Origin: Sphingomonas sp. Leaf407
Lineage (GTDB): Bacteria; Pseudomonadota; Alphaproteobacteria; Sphingomonadales; Sphingomonadaceae
Direction: 5' to 3'
NCBI RefSeq assembly: GCF_001425385.1
Contig: NZ_LMQO01000002.1
Coordinates: 186,001 to 250,000, forward strand
Length of the DNA stretch: 64,000 nt
Program-made: the position numbers and the translations under genes
Notes under the pieces: model-generated
Database searches by the model: none
Told to the model about the DNA's origin: nothing
What the model saw: only the letters and a program-made list of their open reading frames with translations
Shown here: in pieces, positions 19,260 to 27,181 of the stretch
How positions within the stretch are numbered: the stretch's first letter is position 1
Layout of the letters: each line of letters begins with the position of its first letter

Positions 19260-21488
19260 ATGTCGGTGCCGCCCAACCCCACGCTCACCCGCCGCACGCT
19301 ACTGATCGGTGGCGGTGCGGGGGTCGGGCTGATCGTGGCATGGGGGGTGTGGCCGCGCCGCTACGGGGTGAACCTCGCGGCGGCCGAGGGGGAGACGGTG
19401 TTCGGACCGTACCTCAAGATCGGCGCGGACGGGCAGGTGACGGTGGCGGTGCCGCAGGCCGAACATGGTCAGGGCGTCTATACCGCGCTGCCGCAGATCG
19501 TCGCGGATGAACTGGGCGCCGACTGGCGCACCGTCGCGGTGGAGGCGGCGCCGATCAACCCGCTCTATGCCAATCCGCTGGCCGCCGGCATCCTGTTCGG
19601 CGACGCGCTGGCGCTGCTCCCCGAAGCGACGCGCACCGCCTATGCCGAGCGCAACACGCTGATGCTGACCGGCGGATCGACCTCGATCCGCCGGTTCGAG
19701 GGGCCCTTACGCGAAGCGGGTGCGGCGGCGCGGGTGTTGTTGTGCAAGGCGGCGGCACGCGGCTGGGGCGGCGACTGGCGCAGTTGCGGCACGGCGGACG
19801 GCTTCGTCGTGATGGGCGAGCAGCGCCAGCGCTTCGGCGCGCTGGCCGAGGCGGCGGCGGGCGAAAGCCTGCCGGGCGGGGAACTGCCGTTTCGCACCGG
19901 CGAGGAAAAGCGGCTGCTCGGCCAGCCGCTCCCCCGGCTCGACGCGCCAGCGAAGGTCGACGGGCGCGCGACCTTTGCCGGCGATATTCGGTTGGCGGGC
20001 ATGGTCTTCGCCTCGGTCCGGCAGGGGCCGATCGGCGATACCCGGCGGATCGCGGTCGACAAGGCGGCGGTCGAGCGCCTGCCCGGCATGGTCGCGGTGG
20101 TCGAGAACCCCGGCTGGGTCGCGGCGGTGGCGACGACATGGTGGGCGGCCAATCGCGCACTCGACGCGATGGCCCCCCGGTTCGAGACGCATGGGCTGAT
20201 CGACGACGCCTCGATCGCCGCCGCGCTCGACGGTGCGCTGGCGGTCGAGGGTGCGCGGGTCCATGCCGGCGGTGACATCGACGCTGCCTTCGCAGGTGCC
20301 CGGACGCAGACCGCGACCTACCGGGTGCGCGCCGCGCTCCACGCCGCGATCGAGCCGACCAGCGCCACGGCGGTATGGCGCGACGGCACGCTGACGCTGT
20401 GGCTCCCGACGCAGGCGCCGACGCTGGCCCGTGCCGCCGCCGCCCGCGCGATCGGGGTGGCCGAGAACCGCGTGATGCTGCACCCGACGATCGCCGGGGG
20501 ATCGTTCGGCGCGAACCTCGACACCCGCGTCGCCGAACAGGTGGCGGTGCTGGCGCGGCGGCTCGACCGGCCGGTGCAATTGACGTGGTCGCGCGGCGAG
20601 GATTGTCTTGCCGACCAGTATCGCACCCCCGCCGCCGCAAGGATGACGGCGCGGCTGGCGCGTGGCGGGCGGATCGCTGGGTGGCAGGCGCGGATCGCCG
20701 CGCCGCGCACCGGGCGCGACCTCGCCCGCCGGTTGCTGGGCGGCGATGTCGCCGCGTCGATCGGCATGGCGCTGCCCGGCGATCATGGCGATGCGCTGGC
20801 GACCGATGGCGCGGTGCCGCCCTATGGCATCGCCAATGTCGCAGTCGATCATCATCCGGCCGAACTGGGGCTACCCGCCGGCTGGTGGCGATCGGGCGCG
20901 CATAGCTACACCGCGTTCTTCACCGAATGTTTCCTCGACGAGCTTGCCGGATTTGCCGGGGTCGAGGCGCATTCGTTCCGCATCGCGATGCTTGGCGGCG
21001 ACGTGGCGCTGGCCCGCTGCCTGTCGAGCGTCGCGACGATGGGCGGCTGGCAGGGCGGGGTGCCGGGCAGCGCGCAGGGCATCGCCTGCCACCGGATGCG
21101 CGGATCGGCGATCGCCTGTCTTGCCGAGGCGCGGGTCGAGGGCGGGCGGGTGAAGGTCGACCGGCTGGTCGCGGCGGTCGATTGCGGGCGGATCGTGAAC
21201 CCCGATCTGGTGCGCCAGCAGATCGAGGGCGGGCTGCTGTTCGGGATGGCGATGGCGACGGGGGCGGCGACCGGCTTCACCGCGAACCTGCCCGATGTGC
21301 GCGGCTTCGGCGGGCTGAACCTGCCGCGATTGGCCGACAGCCCGGAAATGCTGATCGAGCTGGTCGAATCGGATGCCGATCCGGGTGGGGTAAGCGAACT
21401 GGCGGTGCCGGTAGTGGCCCCGGCGATCGCCAACGCGCTGTATGCGGCGACGGGGCGGCGGTATCGGTCGTTGCCGTTGCTGGGGTAG
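19260..21488 (+). CDS. Molybdenum hydroxylase large subunit (isoquinoline 1-oxidoreductase beta-like), Tat-exported
   Basis: A 742-residue molybdopterin-binding subunit of the xanthine-oxidase superfamily. The N-terminus carries a twin-arginine type signal (LTRRTLLIGGGAGVGL) and then 'FGPYLKIGADGQVTVAVPQAEHGQGVYTAL', the start seen in the two-subunit isoquinoline/aldehyde oxidoreductases. Further landmarks: 'LDAPAKVDGRATFAGDI', 'GGSFGANLD', and the C-terminal 'VDRLVAAVDCGRIVNPD...QIEGGLLFG'. No gene for the 2Fe-2S small subunit is adjacent, which is unusual. Divergent from lgt. Confidence 0.85.
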   Translation: MSVPPNPTLTRRTLLIGGGAGVGLIVAWGVWPRRYGVNLAAAEGETVFGPYLKIGADGQVTVAVPQAEHGQGVYTALPQIVADELGADWRTVAVEAAPINPLYANPLAAGILFGDALALLPEATRTAYAERNTLMLTGGSTSIRRFEGPLREAGAAARVLLCKAAARGWGGDWRSCGTADGFVVMGEQRQRFGALAEAAAGESLPGGELPFRTGEEKRLLGQPLPRLDAPAKVDGRATFAGDIRLAGMVFASVRQGPIGDTRRIAVDKAAVERLPGMVAVVENPGWVAAVATTWWAANRALDAMAPRFETHGLIDDASIAAALDGALAVEGARVHAGGDIDAAFAGARTQTATYRVRAALHAAIEPTSATAVWRDGTLTLWLPTQAPTLARAAAARAIGVAENRVMLHPTIAGGSFGANLDTRVAEQVAVLARRLDRPVQLTWSRGEDCLADQYRTPAAARMTARLARGGRIAGWQARIAAPRTGRDLARRLLGGDVAASIGMALPGDHGDALATDGAVPPYGIANVAVDHHPAELGLPAGWWRSGAHSYTAFFTECFLDELAGFAGVEAHSFRIAMLGGDVALARCLSSVATMGGWQGGVPGSAQGIACHRMRGSAIACLAEARVEGGRVKVDRLVAAVDCGRIVNPDLVRQQIEGGLLFGMAMATGAATGFTANLPDVRGFGGLNLPRLADSPEMLIELVESDADPGGVSELAVPVVAPAIANALYAATGRRYRSLPLLG

Positions 21489-21490
21489 TT

Positions 21491-21750
21491 TGCGGTTCTG
21501 GTTCACGCGAAGGCGCGAAGACGCGAAGAAGAAATGGGTTCGCGCAGAGGCGCAGAAGCGCAGAGAGGGGGCGCTGATGGAAACCGCTCGCGACCGGTAG
21601 ACGCCTGCCCACGCTTCCAAGAAGCGAGACGGCCGCTTCGCGGTTAACCGTCCCGCGAACGCATCCCCTCCGCGCCTCTGCGCCTCTGCGCGAAAAACTT
21701 CGTCTTTATATCCTCCGCGTCTTCGCGCCTTCGCGTGAAAACCGAAACCG
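21491..21750. repeat. Long imperfect palindrome, family E
   Basis: Two arms of about 80 nt (21491-21569 and 21668-21749) are reverse complements with a few mismatches; each consists of GCGAAGGCGCGAAGACGCGAAG-like and CGCGCAGAGGCGCAGAAGCGCAGAG-like tracts. The centre (about 95 nt) is unique. It occupies the entire gap between the oxidoreductase gene and hemH and reaches past the upstream-most in-frame ATG of hemH at 21735. Confidence 0.8.
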
Positions 21751-21788
21751 CTTGCCCCGACCCCGCCCTTCGCGCGTTACACCGCGCC

Positions 21789-22796
21789 ATGGACCGTCCG
21801 ACGAATCACCCCGCGATCCCGCCCCGCCGCATCGGCGTGCTGTTGATGAACCTCGGCACGCCCGACGATCCTTCGCCACGCTCGGTGAAGCGCTACCTCG
21901 CCGAATTCCTGTCCGATCGCCGCGTCGTCGAGCTTCCGGCGATCGCGTGGCAGCCGATCCTGCGCGGGATCATCCTGAACACCCGGCCGAAGAAGTCGGC
22001 GCATGCCTACCAACAGGTGTGGAGCGACCGTGGGTCGCCGCTCGCCGCGATCACCCGCGCGCAGTCGGAGGCGATGCAGGGCGCGTTCGGCGAGGGCGTC
22101 GTGATCGACTGGGCGATGCGCTACGGCAATCCGTCGATCGCCAGCCGGATCGATTCGCTGCGCGAACAGGGATGCGACCGTATCCTGCTCGCCCCGCTCT
22201 ACCCGCAATATTGCGCAGCGACGACGGCGACCGCCAACGACAAGGCGTTCGCGCATCTGTCCGGCCTGCGCTGGCAACCGGCGATCCGCACGCTGCCGCC
22301 CTATTACGACGATCCGGCCTATATCAACGCGCTCGCCACGACGCTTGGCGAGGACCTGGCGAAGCTCGATTTCGAGCCGGACACGATCGTCGCCAGCTTT
22401 CACGGCATGCCCAAACGCACGCTGCAACTGGGCGACCCCTATCATTGTCATTGCCAGAAAACCGCGCGGCTGGTGTCCGAGGCGCTGGGCCGGCCGCTCA
22501 CGATCGCGTTCCAGTCACGCTTCGGTCCGGCCAAGTGGCTGGGGCCGGCGACCGACGAGACGCTGGTCGAGCTGGCGAAGGCGGGCAAGCGCCGCGTCGC
22601 GATCTTCGCGCCGGGCTTTTCGGCGGACTGTCTGGAGACGCTGGAGGAACTGGCGATCCGGGGCAAGGAAGGCTTCGTGGAAGCGGGCGGCACGGATTTC
22701 GCCTATCTTCCTTGCCTGAATGCCGAGCCGCACGGCAATAAAATGTTGCGCAACATCATCGCACGCGAACTTGCGGGATGGATCGACCCCGCCTAG
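21789..22796 (+). CDS. hemH: Ferrochelatase
   Basis: A 335-residue enzyme that inserts Fe2+ into protoporphyrin IX, the last step of haem synthesis. Family landmarks: 'GVLLMNLGTPDDPSPRSVKRYLAEFLSDRRVVELP', the catalytic His in 'VASFHGMPKRT', 'YHCHCQKTA', 'FQSRFGPAKWLGPATDETL' and 'APGFSADCLETLEEL'. The ATG at 21789 is chosen because the first in-frame ATG (21735) falls inside the family-E repeat and would add 18 non-conserved residues. It is followed 28 bp later by phbB. Confidence 0.95.
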   Translation: MDRPTNHPAIPPRRIGVLLMNLGTPDDPSPRSVKRYLAEFLSDRRVVELPAIAWQPILRGIILNTRPKKSAHAYQQVWSDRGSPLAAITRAQSEAMQGAFGEGVVIDWAMRYGNPSIASRIDSLREQGCDRILLAPLYPQYCAATTATANDKAFAHLSGLRWQPAIRTLPPYYDDPAYINALATTLGEDLAKLDFEPDTIVASFHGMPKRTLQLGDPYHCHCQKTARLVSEALGRPLTIAFQSRFGPAKWLGPATDETLVELAKAGKRRVAIFAPGFSADCLETLEELAIRGKEGFVEAGGTDFAYLPCLNAEPHGNKMLRNIIARELAGWIDPA

Positions 22797-22824
22797 CAGG
22801 GACGAAACATTTGGGAGAGAATGC

Positions 22825-23547
22825 ATGGCACGGGTAGCGATCGTCACCGGCGGCACGCGCGGCATCGGCGAGGCGATCAGCCTTGCGCTGCAGGAAATGG
22901 GCGTCACCGTCGCCGCCAATTATGCGGGTAACGACGAAAAGGCGAAGGCGTTCACCGAGCGCACCGGTATCGCCGCGTTCAAGTTCGACGTGGGCGATTT
23001 CGAAGCGACGCAGGCGGGCGTCAAGGCGATCGAGGAAGCGCTCGGCCCGGTCGACATCGTCGTCAACAACGCGGGCATCACCCGCGACGGCACGCTGCTC
23101 AAGATGAGCTACGAGATGTGGGACGACGTGATCCGCACCAACCTCGGCGGGTGCTTCAATCTCGCCAAGGCGACCTTCCCCGGCATGCGTGACCGCAAAT
23201 GGGGCCGGATCGTCAACATCGGTTCGATCAACGGTCAGGCGGGCCAGTATGGCCAGGTCAACTATGCCGCCGCCAAGTCGGGCATCCACGGCTTCACCAA
23301 GGCGCTGGCGCAGGAAGGCGCGCGGTTCGGCGTGACCGTGAACGCGATCGCGCCGGGCTATATCGACACCGACATGGTGGCGGCGGTGCCGGCCGACGTG
23401 CTGGAAAAGATCGTTGCCAAGATTCCGGTCGGCCGGCTCGGCCAGGCGAGCGAAATCGCGCGCGGCGTGGCGTTCCTGTGTTCGGAAGAGGGCGGGTTCG
23501 TCACCGGATCGACGCTGAGCATCAACGGCGGGCAGCACATGTACTGA
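22825..23547 (+). CDS. phbB: Acetoacetyl-CoA reductase
   Basis: A 240-residue short-chain dehydrogenase reducing acetoacetyl-CoA to (R)-3-hydroxybutyryl-CoA for polyhydroxybutyrate synthesis. 'VTGGTRGIGEAIS' is the nucleotide loop; 'VNNAGITRDGTLLKMSYEMWDDVIRTNL' and the catalytic Ser/Tyr/Lys in 'IGSINGQAGQYGQVNYAAAKSG' match PhbB closely; the C-terminus SINGGQHMY is also characteristic. The close paralogue FabG is distinguished by 'SINGQAGQYGQ'. A GGGAGAGA ribosome site precedes the ATG at 22825. Confidence 0.93.
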   Translation: MARVAIVTGGTRGIGEAISLALQEMGVTVAANYAGNDEKAKAFTERTGIAAFKFDVGDFEATQAGVKAIEEALGPVDIVVNNAGITRDGTLLKMSYEMWDDVIRTNLGGCFNLAKATFPGMRDRKWGRIVNIGSINGQAGQYGQVNYAAAKSGIHGFTKALAQEGARFGVTVNAIAPGYIDTDMVAAVPADVLEKIVAKIPVGRLGQASEIARGVAFLCSEEGGFVTGSTLSINGGQHMY

Positions 23548-23555
23548 CGGACGAA

Positions 23556-23579
23556 GGCGGGGAAGCAAGCTTCCCCGCC
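23556..23579. terminator. Strong hairpin after phbB
   Basis: GGCGGGGAAGC-AA-GCTTCCCCGCC forms a perfect 11-bp stem with a 2-nt loop, 8 bp beyond the phbB stop codon. It lacks a clear T-run, so it could be a factor-dependent terminator, an mRNA 3' end stabiliser, or an interspersed repeat. Confidence 0.55.
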
Positions 23580-23658
23580 GGTCCGCGCCAAGCCGGGCGA
23601 AGCGCGGCAAGGCACGGATCGTCCGGCACGGCCGGCGGGGGCAAACTGCCCCCGACCG

Positions 23659-24032
23659 ACGGCGGCTTTGCCGTCGTCGCCTTGGGAAGCGAACCACCCC
23701 ACACAGAACGCCCTACCTGACAGGCGGTAGCGTTCCCGATCCGGCAGCATCGTGAGCGGCCCGGTGGGCCCCGGAACAGGTCCGGGGTGACGGTAGCGCA
23801 GGCGGCGAGCTTGCGCCCGCCAACCCTTTCCCCACACCGACCCGCACGGCGGCTTTGCCGTCGTCGCCTTGGGAAGCGAACCACCCCACCCAGAACGCCC
23901 TACCCGACAGGCGGTAGCGTTCCCGATCCGGCAGCATCGTGAGCGTCCCGGTGGACCCCGGAACAGGTCCGGGGTGACGGTAGCGCAGGCGGCGAGCTTC
24001 TGCCCGCCAACCCTTCCCCCACACTGACCCGC
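23659..24032. repeat. 187-bp tandem duplication
   Basis: Two copies of the same unit follow each other with a period of 187 bp (for example GGCGGCTTTGCCGTCGTCGC at 23661 and 23848, and AGAACGCCC at 23705 and 23892), differing at only a few positions. Each unit holds a GACGGC/GCCGTC hairpin and one family-D CCCCGGAACAGGTCCGGGG palindrome. The whole 503-bp gap between phbB and the hydrolase is filled by this and the preceding hairpins; I see no credible gene in it. Confidence 0.85.
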
Positions 24033-24050
24033 ATGGCATGATCCGGCCCC

Positions 24051-24758
24051 ATGACCGATTCCCGCCCGCTCGCCTATCGCCACACCCCCGGCACCGGTCC
24101 GACGATCCTGTTCCTGCCGGGCTATGCCTCCGACATGACCGGCACGAAGGCGCTGGCGATCGAGGCATGGGCGAAGGCGCAGGGCCGCGCGTTCCTGCGC
24201 TTCGACTATGCCGGTTGCGGTGACAGCCCCGGCGAGTTCGAGGACCAGACGCTCGCCGGTTGGCGCGACGATGCGCTGGCGATGATCGATGAGGTGATCG
24301 CAGGGCCGGTAGTGCTGGTCGGATCGTCGATGGGCGGGTGGATCGCGCTGCTCGCCGCGCGGGCGCGGCCCGAGCGGATCGCCGGGCTGGTCGGCATCGC
24401 GCCCGCGCCCGACTTCACCGACTGGGGCTTTACCCAGGCGGAGAAGATGACGCTGCTGACGCAGGGGCGGATCGAGCGGCCATCGCCCTATGCCGATGCG
24501 CCTACGGTGTTCACCCGCGCCTTCTGGTCGTCGGGCGAGGCCAATCGGGTGATGCATGGCGAACTGCCGATCGATGGCCCGGTACGACTGGTGCAGGGGC
24601 AGCGCGATGCCGATGTGCCATGGGAGCGGACGGTGCATCTCGCCAGCCGGCTGCGTTCAGCGAATGTGCAGACCTGGCTCGTCAAGGATGGCGACCACCG
24701 CCTGTCGCGCGAATCGGACATCGCGCTGATCCTGCGCGCCATCGAGGATGTGCTTTGA
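24051..24758 (+). CDS. Alpha/beta hydrolase (ABHD10-like)
   Basis: A 235-residue cytoplasmic serine hydrolase. 'ILFLPGYASDMTGTKA' (oxyanion region), 'FLRFDYAGCGDSPGEFED', the nucleophile elbow GSSMGG (about residue 87), an acid around 'QRDADVPW' and the His in 'KDGDHRLSR' form a complete triad. The 'FDYxGCGxSxG' motif is typical of the group related to mitochondrial ABHD10 (S-depalmitoylase/glucuronide esterase). The stop overlaps the start of the next gene (TTGA). Confidence 0.85.
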   Translation: MTDSRPLAYRHTPGTGPTILFLPGYASDMTGTKALAIEAWAKAQGRAFLRFDYAGCGDSPGEFEDQTLAGWRDDALAMIDEVIAGPVVLVGSSMGGWIALLAARARPERIAGLVGIAPAPDFTDWGFTQAEKMTLLTQGRIERPSPYADAPTVFTRAFWSSGEANRVMHGELPIDGPVRLVQGQRDADVPWERTVHLASRLRSANVQTWLVKDGDHRLSRESDIALILRAIEDVL

Positions 24759-25516
24759 CCCTGTTGCTTGCCGCCCTGATCGTCGCCCAGACCACCACCG
24801 CTGCCGGGCCGCCGCGCCCGGCCGCGCCGACACCCGAGGCGCGCTATGAAGCCTGCGTCGACGCCGCGACCGGTAACCCGGAGGAGGGCGAGCGGATCGC
24901 CGGGCAATGGCGGCTGGTCGGCGGCGGCTTCCTTGCGCGCCAGTGCCTCGGCATGAGCTATGCGTCGCGGCAGCGCTGGAGTGCGGCGGCCGAGGCGTTC
25001 GAGCAGGCGGCGAAGGAGGCGGAGGTCGCCAAGGACCCGCGCGCCGCCAATTATTGGGCGCAGGCGGGCAATGCCCGGCTGGCCGATAACGATACGGCGG
25101 CTGCGGGCCGCGCGCTCGACGCGGCGCTGGCGACCGGCACGTTGACCGGGCTGGCGCGGGGCGAGGCGCAGCTCGACCGGGCGCGGGTGCGGGTCGCGGC
25201 GGGGGATATGGCCGGGGCGCGGGCCGATCTCGACCGGGCGTTGAAGGACGCGCCCGCCGATCCGCTGGCGTGGCTGCTCTCGGCGACACTGGCGCGGCGG
25301 ATGAACGACTTGCCGCGCGCGCGGACCGACATCGCCGAGGCGGTGCGCCGGTCGGGCGACGATCCGTCGGTCCAGTTGGAGGCGGGCAATATCGCCGGCC
25401 TGTCGGGCGATACCAAGGCGGCACGCGCGGCGTTCGAGGCGGTGGCGCGGCTGGCGCCGGGCAGCCCGCAGGCGAATGCGGCCGATGCCGCGCTGGATAC
25501 GCTGCCACCGGCGTGA
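24755..25516 (+). CDS. Secreted TPR-repeat protein
   Basis: A 253-residue tetratricopeptide protein. The start is a TTG whose TG is shared with the hydrolase stop; GAGGA stands 6 nt upstream of it and no ATG precedes the signal peptide (LTLLLAALIVAQTTTA). TPR-like helices follow from about residue 60: 'WSAAAEAFEQAAKEA', 'AAAGRALDAALATG', 'MAGARADLDRALKDAPADPLAWLLSATLARR', 'TKAARAAFEAVARLAPGSPQA'. Likely a periplasmic scaffolding protein. Two Cys (EACVDAA, RQCLGMS) may form a disulfide. Confidence 0.75.
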   Translation: MTLLLAALIVAQTTTAAGPPRPAAPTPEARYEACVDAATGNPEEGERIAGQWRLVGGGFLARQCLGMSYASRQRWSAAAEAFEQAAKEAEVAKDPRAANYWAQAGNARLADNDTAAAGRALDAALATGTLTGLARGEAQLDRARVRVAAGDMAGARADLDRALKDAPADPLAWLLSATLARRMNDLPRARTDIAEAVRRSGDDPSVQLEAGNIAGLSGDTKAARAAFEAVARLAPGSPQANAADAALDTLPPA

Positions 25517-25573
25517 GTTGCGGGGGCGGTTGATCGTGCCGATATGCGGACGCGACCTGCAACGGAGCCGCCC

Positions 25574-25993
25574 ATGACCCGCTATCTCCACACCATGATC
25601 CGCGTCAGCGACCCGGACGCGACCATCGCCTTCTTCGACCTGCTGGGCCTCAAGGAGATACGCCGCACGACAAGCGAGAAGGGCCGCTTCACGCTGATCT
25701 TCCTCGCTGCGCCTGGGCAGGAAGGTGTCGCCGAGGTCGAGCTGACCCATAACTGGGACGCGGAGGCGTATGCCGGCGGGCGCAATTTCGGGCATCTGGC
25801 GTTCCGCGTCGACGATATTTACGCCACCTGCCAGCGGCTGGCCGATGCCGGGGTGACGATCAACCGTCCTCCGCGCGATGGGCATATGGCGTTCGTGAAG
25901 ACGCCCGACGGCATCTCGATCGAGCTGTTGCAGGACGGATCGCTGCCGCCCGCCGAACCATGGGCGTCGATGGCGAACACGGGAACATGGTGA
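25574..25993 (+). CDS. gloA: Lactoylglutathione lyase (glyoxalase I)
   Basis: A 139-residue metalloenzyme that isomerises the methylglyoxal-glutathione adduct. The four metal ligands of GloA are present: His6 (RYLHTMIRV), Glu in VAEVELTHN, His in NFGHLAFRVD and Glu in GISIELLQ. The glutathione-contact stretch 'ELTHNWDAEAYAGGRNFGH' is diagnostic. The stop overlaps gloB (TGATG), so both detoxification enzymes are translated together. The ATG at 25574 gives the canonical N-terminus. Confidence 0.93.
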   Translation: MTRYLHTMIRVSDPDATIAFFDLLGLKEIRRTTSEKGRFTLIFLAAPGQEGVAEVELTHNWDAEAYAGGRNFGHLAFRVDDIYATCQRLADAGVTINRPPRDGHMAFVKTPDGISIELLQDGSLPPAEPWASMANTGTW

Positions 25994-26712
25994 TGGAGAT
26001 CGTGGCGGTCCCCGTCCTCTCCGACAATTACGCATGGCTGGTCCATGACAATGCGAGCGGCGCGACGGTGGCGATCGATCCGGGCGAGGCGCAGCCGCTG
26101 GTCGATACGGCGGCGGCGCGGGGGTGGACGATCACCGCGATCTGGAACACGCACTGGCACGCCGATCATGTCGGCGGCAATGCCGCGCTGAAAGCCGCGA
26201 CGAGTGCGCGGATCACCGGGCCGGAGGCGGAGCGCGCCAAGATCGCCGACATGGACGATGGCGTCGGCGAAGGCGCGATGCTGTTCGTCGGGGATCACCA
26301 GGCGCAGGTGTGGGCGGTGCCCGGCCATACCGCGGGGCATGTCGCGTTCCATTTCGCCGAGGAGGCGGTGATCTTCACCGGCGACACGCTGTTCGCGATG
26401 GGGTGCGGCCGGTTGTTCGAGGGGACGGCGGCCGAGATGTTCGGCAATATGCGGCGCTATGCCGACCTGCCCGCCGATACGCGGGTGTATTGCGGCCACG
26501 AATATACGCTGTCGAACGCGCGCTACGCCGTGCATGCCGAGCCGGACAATGCCGCGATCGCCGAGCGGCTGGTGGCGGTCGGTGCGATGCGTGAGCGGGG
26601 CGAGGCGACGGTGCCAACGACGATCGGTGCCGAACGGGCGACCAACCCGTTCCTGCGCGCGGGAACGGTCGAGGAACTGGCACGGCACCGATCGGCCAAG
26701 GATGCGTTTTGA
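25993..26712 (+). CDS. gloB: Hydroxyacylglutathione hydrolase (glyoxalase II)
   Basis: A 239-residue metallo-beta-lactamase-fold hydrolase that releases D-lactate and glutathione. The binuclear metal motif THWHADH is seen in 'WNTHWHADHVGGN', with 'VPGHTAGHVAF', 'FTGDTLFAMGCGRLFEG', 'VYCGHEYTLSN' and the C-terminal 'RATNPFLRA' all typical. MEIVAVPVLSDNYAWL is the normal family start, so the ATG at 25993 is preferred to one at 25987. Coupled to gloA. Confidence 0.95.
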   Translation: MEIVAVPVLSDNYAWLVHDNASGATVAIDPGEAQPLVDTAAARGWTITAIWNTHWHADHVGGNAALKAATSARITGPEAERAKIADMDDGVGEGAMLFVGDHQAQVWAVPGHTAGHVAFHFAEEAVIFTGDTLFAMGCGRLFEGTAAEMFGNMRRYADLPADTRVYCGHEYTLSNARYAVHAEPDNAAIAERLVAVGAMRERGEATVPTTIGAERATNPFLRAGTVEELARHRSAKDAF

Positions 26713-26737
26713 TGTCAGCGGGTTCAGGAGAAGCGGC

Positions 26738-27136
26738 ATGAAGCGATTGGCATGGACGGCAGCGGCGTTGATGCTGGGGGCGTGCGCGACCCCGCAGCAG
26801 CAGGCGGAAACCGAAGCGCGCGGCGACCGGCTGCTTGCCAGCGCGCTGGCGGGGCGGACGCCCGGCGCGGCGCAGGACTGCATCCCGACCGGCTTCATCG
26901 ACGGGCCGCAGGTGATCGGCGACTCGCTCGTCTATCGCCAGAACGGCAAGCGATTGTGGCGGACGCAGGTGCGCGACCGTTGCCCGTTCCTGCGCGACGA
27001 CCAGATCGTGGTGTCGATCCTGTACGGCGCGCAGGTGTGCCGCAACGATCGCTTCCGGCTGATCGACCGGGGATCGCAGATCCCGTCGGGTGACTGCACC
27101 TTCGGCACCTTCGTGCCCTACGACAAGGCGAGTTAA
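26738..27136 (+). CDS. Hypothetical lipoprotein
   Basis: A 132-residue lipoprotein: signal 'MKRLAWTAAALML' followed by the lipobox LGAC at residue 16. The mature part has four Cys (AAQDCIPTG, VRDRCPFL, AQVCRND, SGDCTFG), which may pair as disulfides, and 'RLWRTQVRDRCPFLRDDQIVV'. A CAGGAGAAGCGGC ribosome site precedes the ATG. Lgt, its lipid-attaching enzyme, is encoded in this window. Family and function not recognised. Confidence 0.75.
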   Translation: MKRLAWTAAALMLGACATPQQQAETEARGDRLLASALAGRTPGAAQDCIPTGFIDGPQVIGDSLVYRQNGKRLWRTQVRDRCPFLRDDQIVVSILYGAQVCRNDRFRLIDRGSQIPSGDCTFGTFVPYDKAS

Positions 27137-27142
27137 CCGCCT

Positions 27143-27174
27143 GCCGTCCGTCCGGGACAGCCCGGACGGACGGC
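27143..27174. terminator. Bidirectional terminator-like hairpin
   Basis: GCCGTCCGTCCGGG-ACAG-CCCGGACGGACGGC is a perfect 14-bp stem located exactly between two convergent genes (lipoprotein and hslU), 7 bp from either stop codon. No T-run is present, so termination may need Rho or the stem itself may block convergent transcription. Confidence 0.65.
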
Positions 27175-27181
27175 ACGACGC

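Noticed and set aside
23659..24032. CRISPR array
   Set aside because: Only two 187-bp units without short repeats and spacers; no cas genes.
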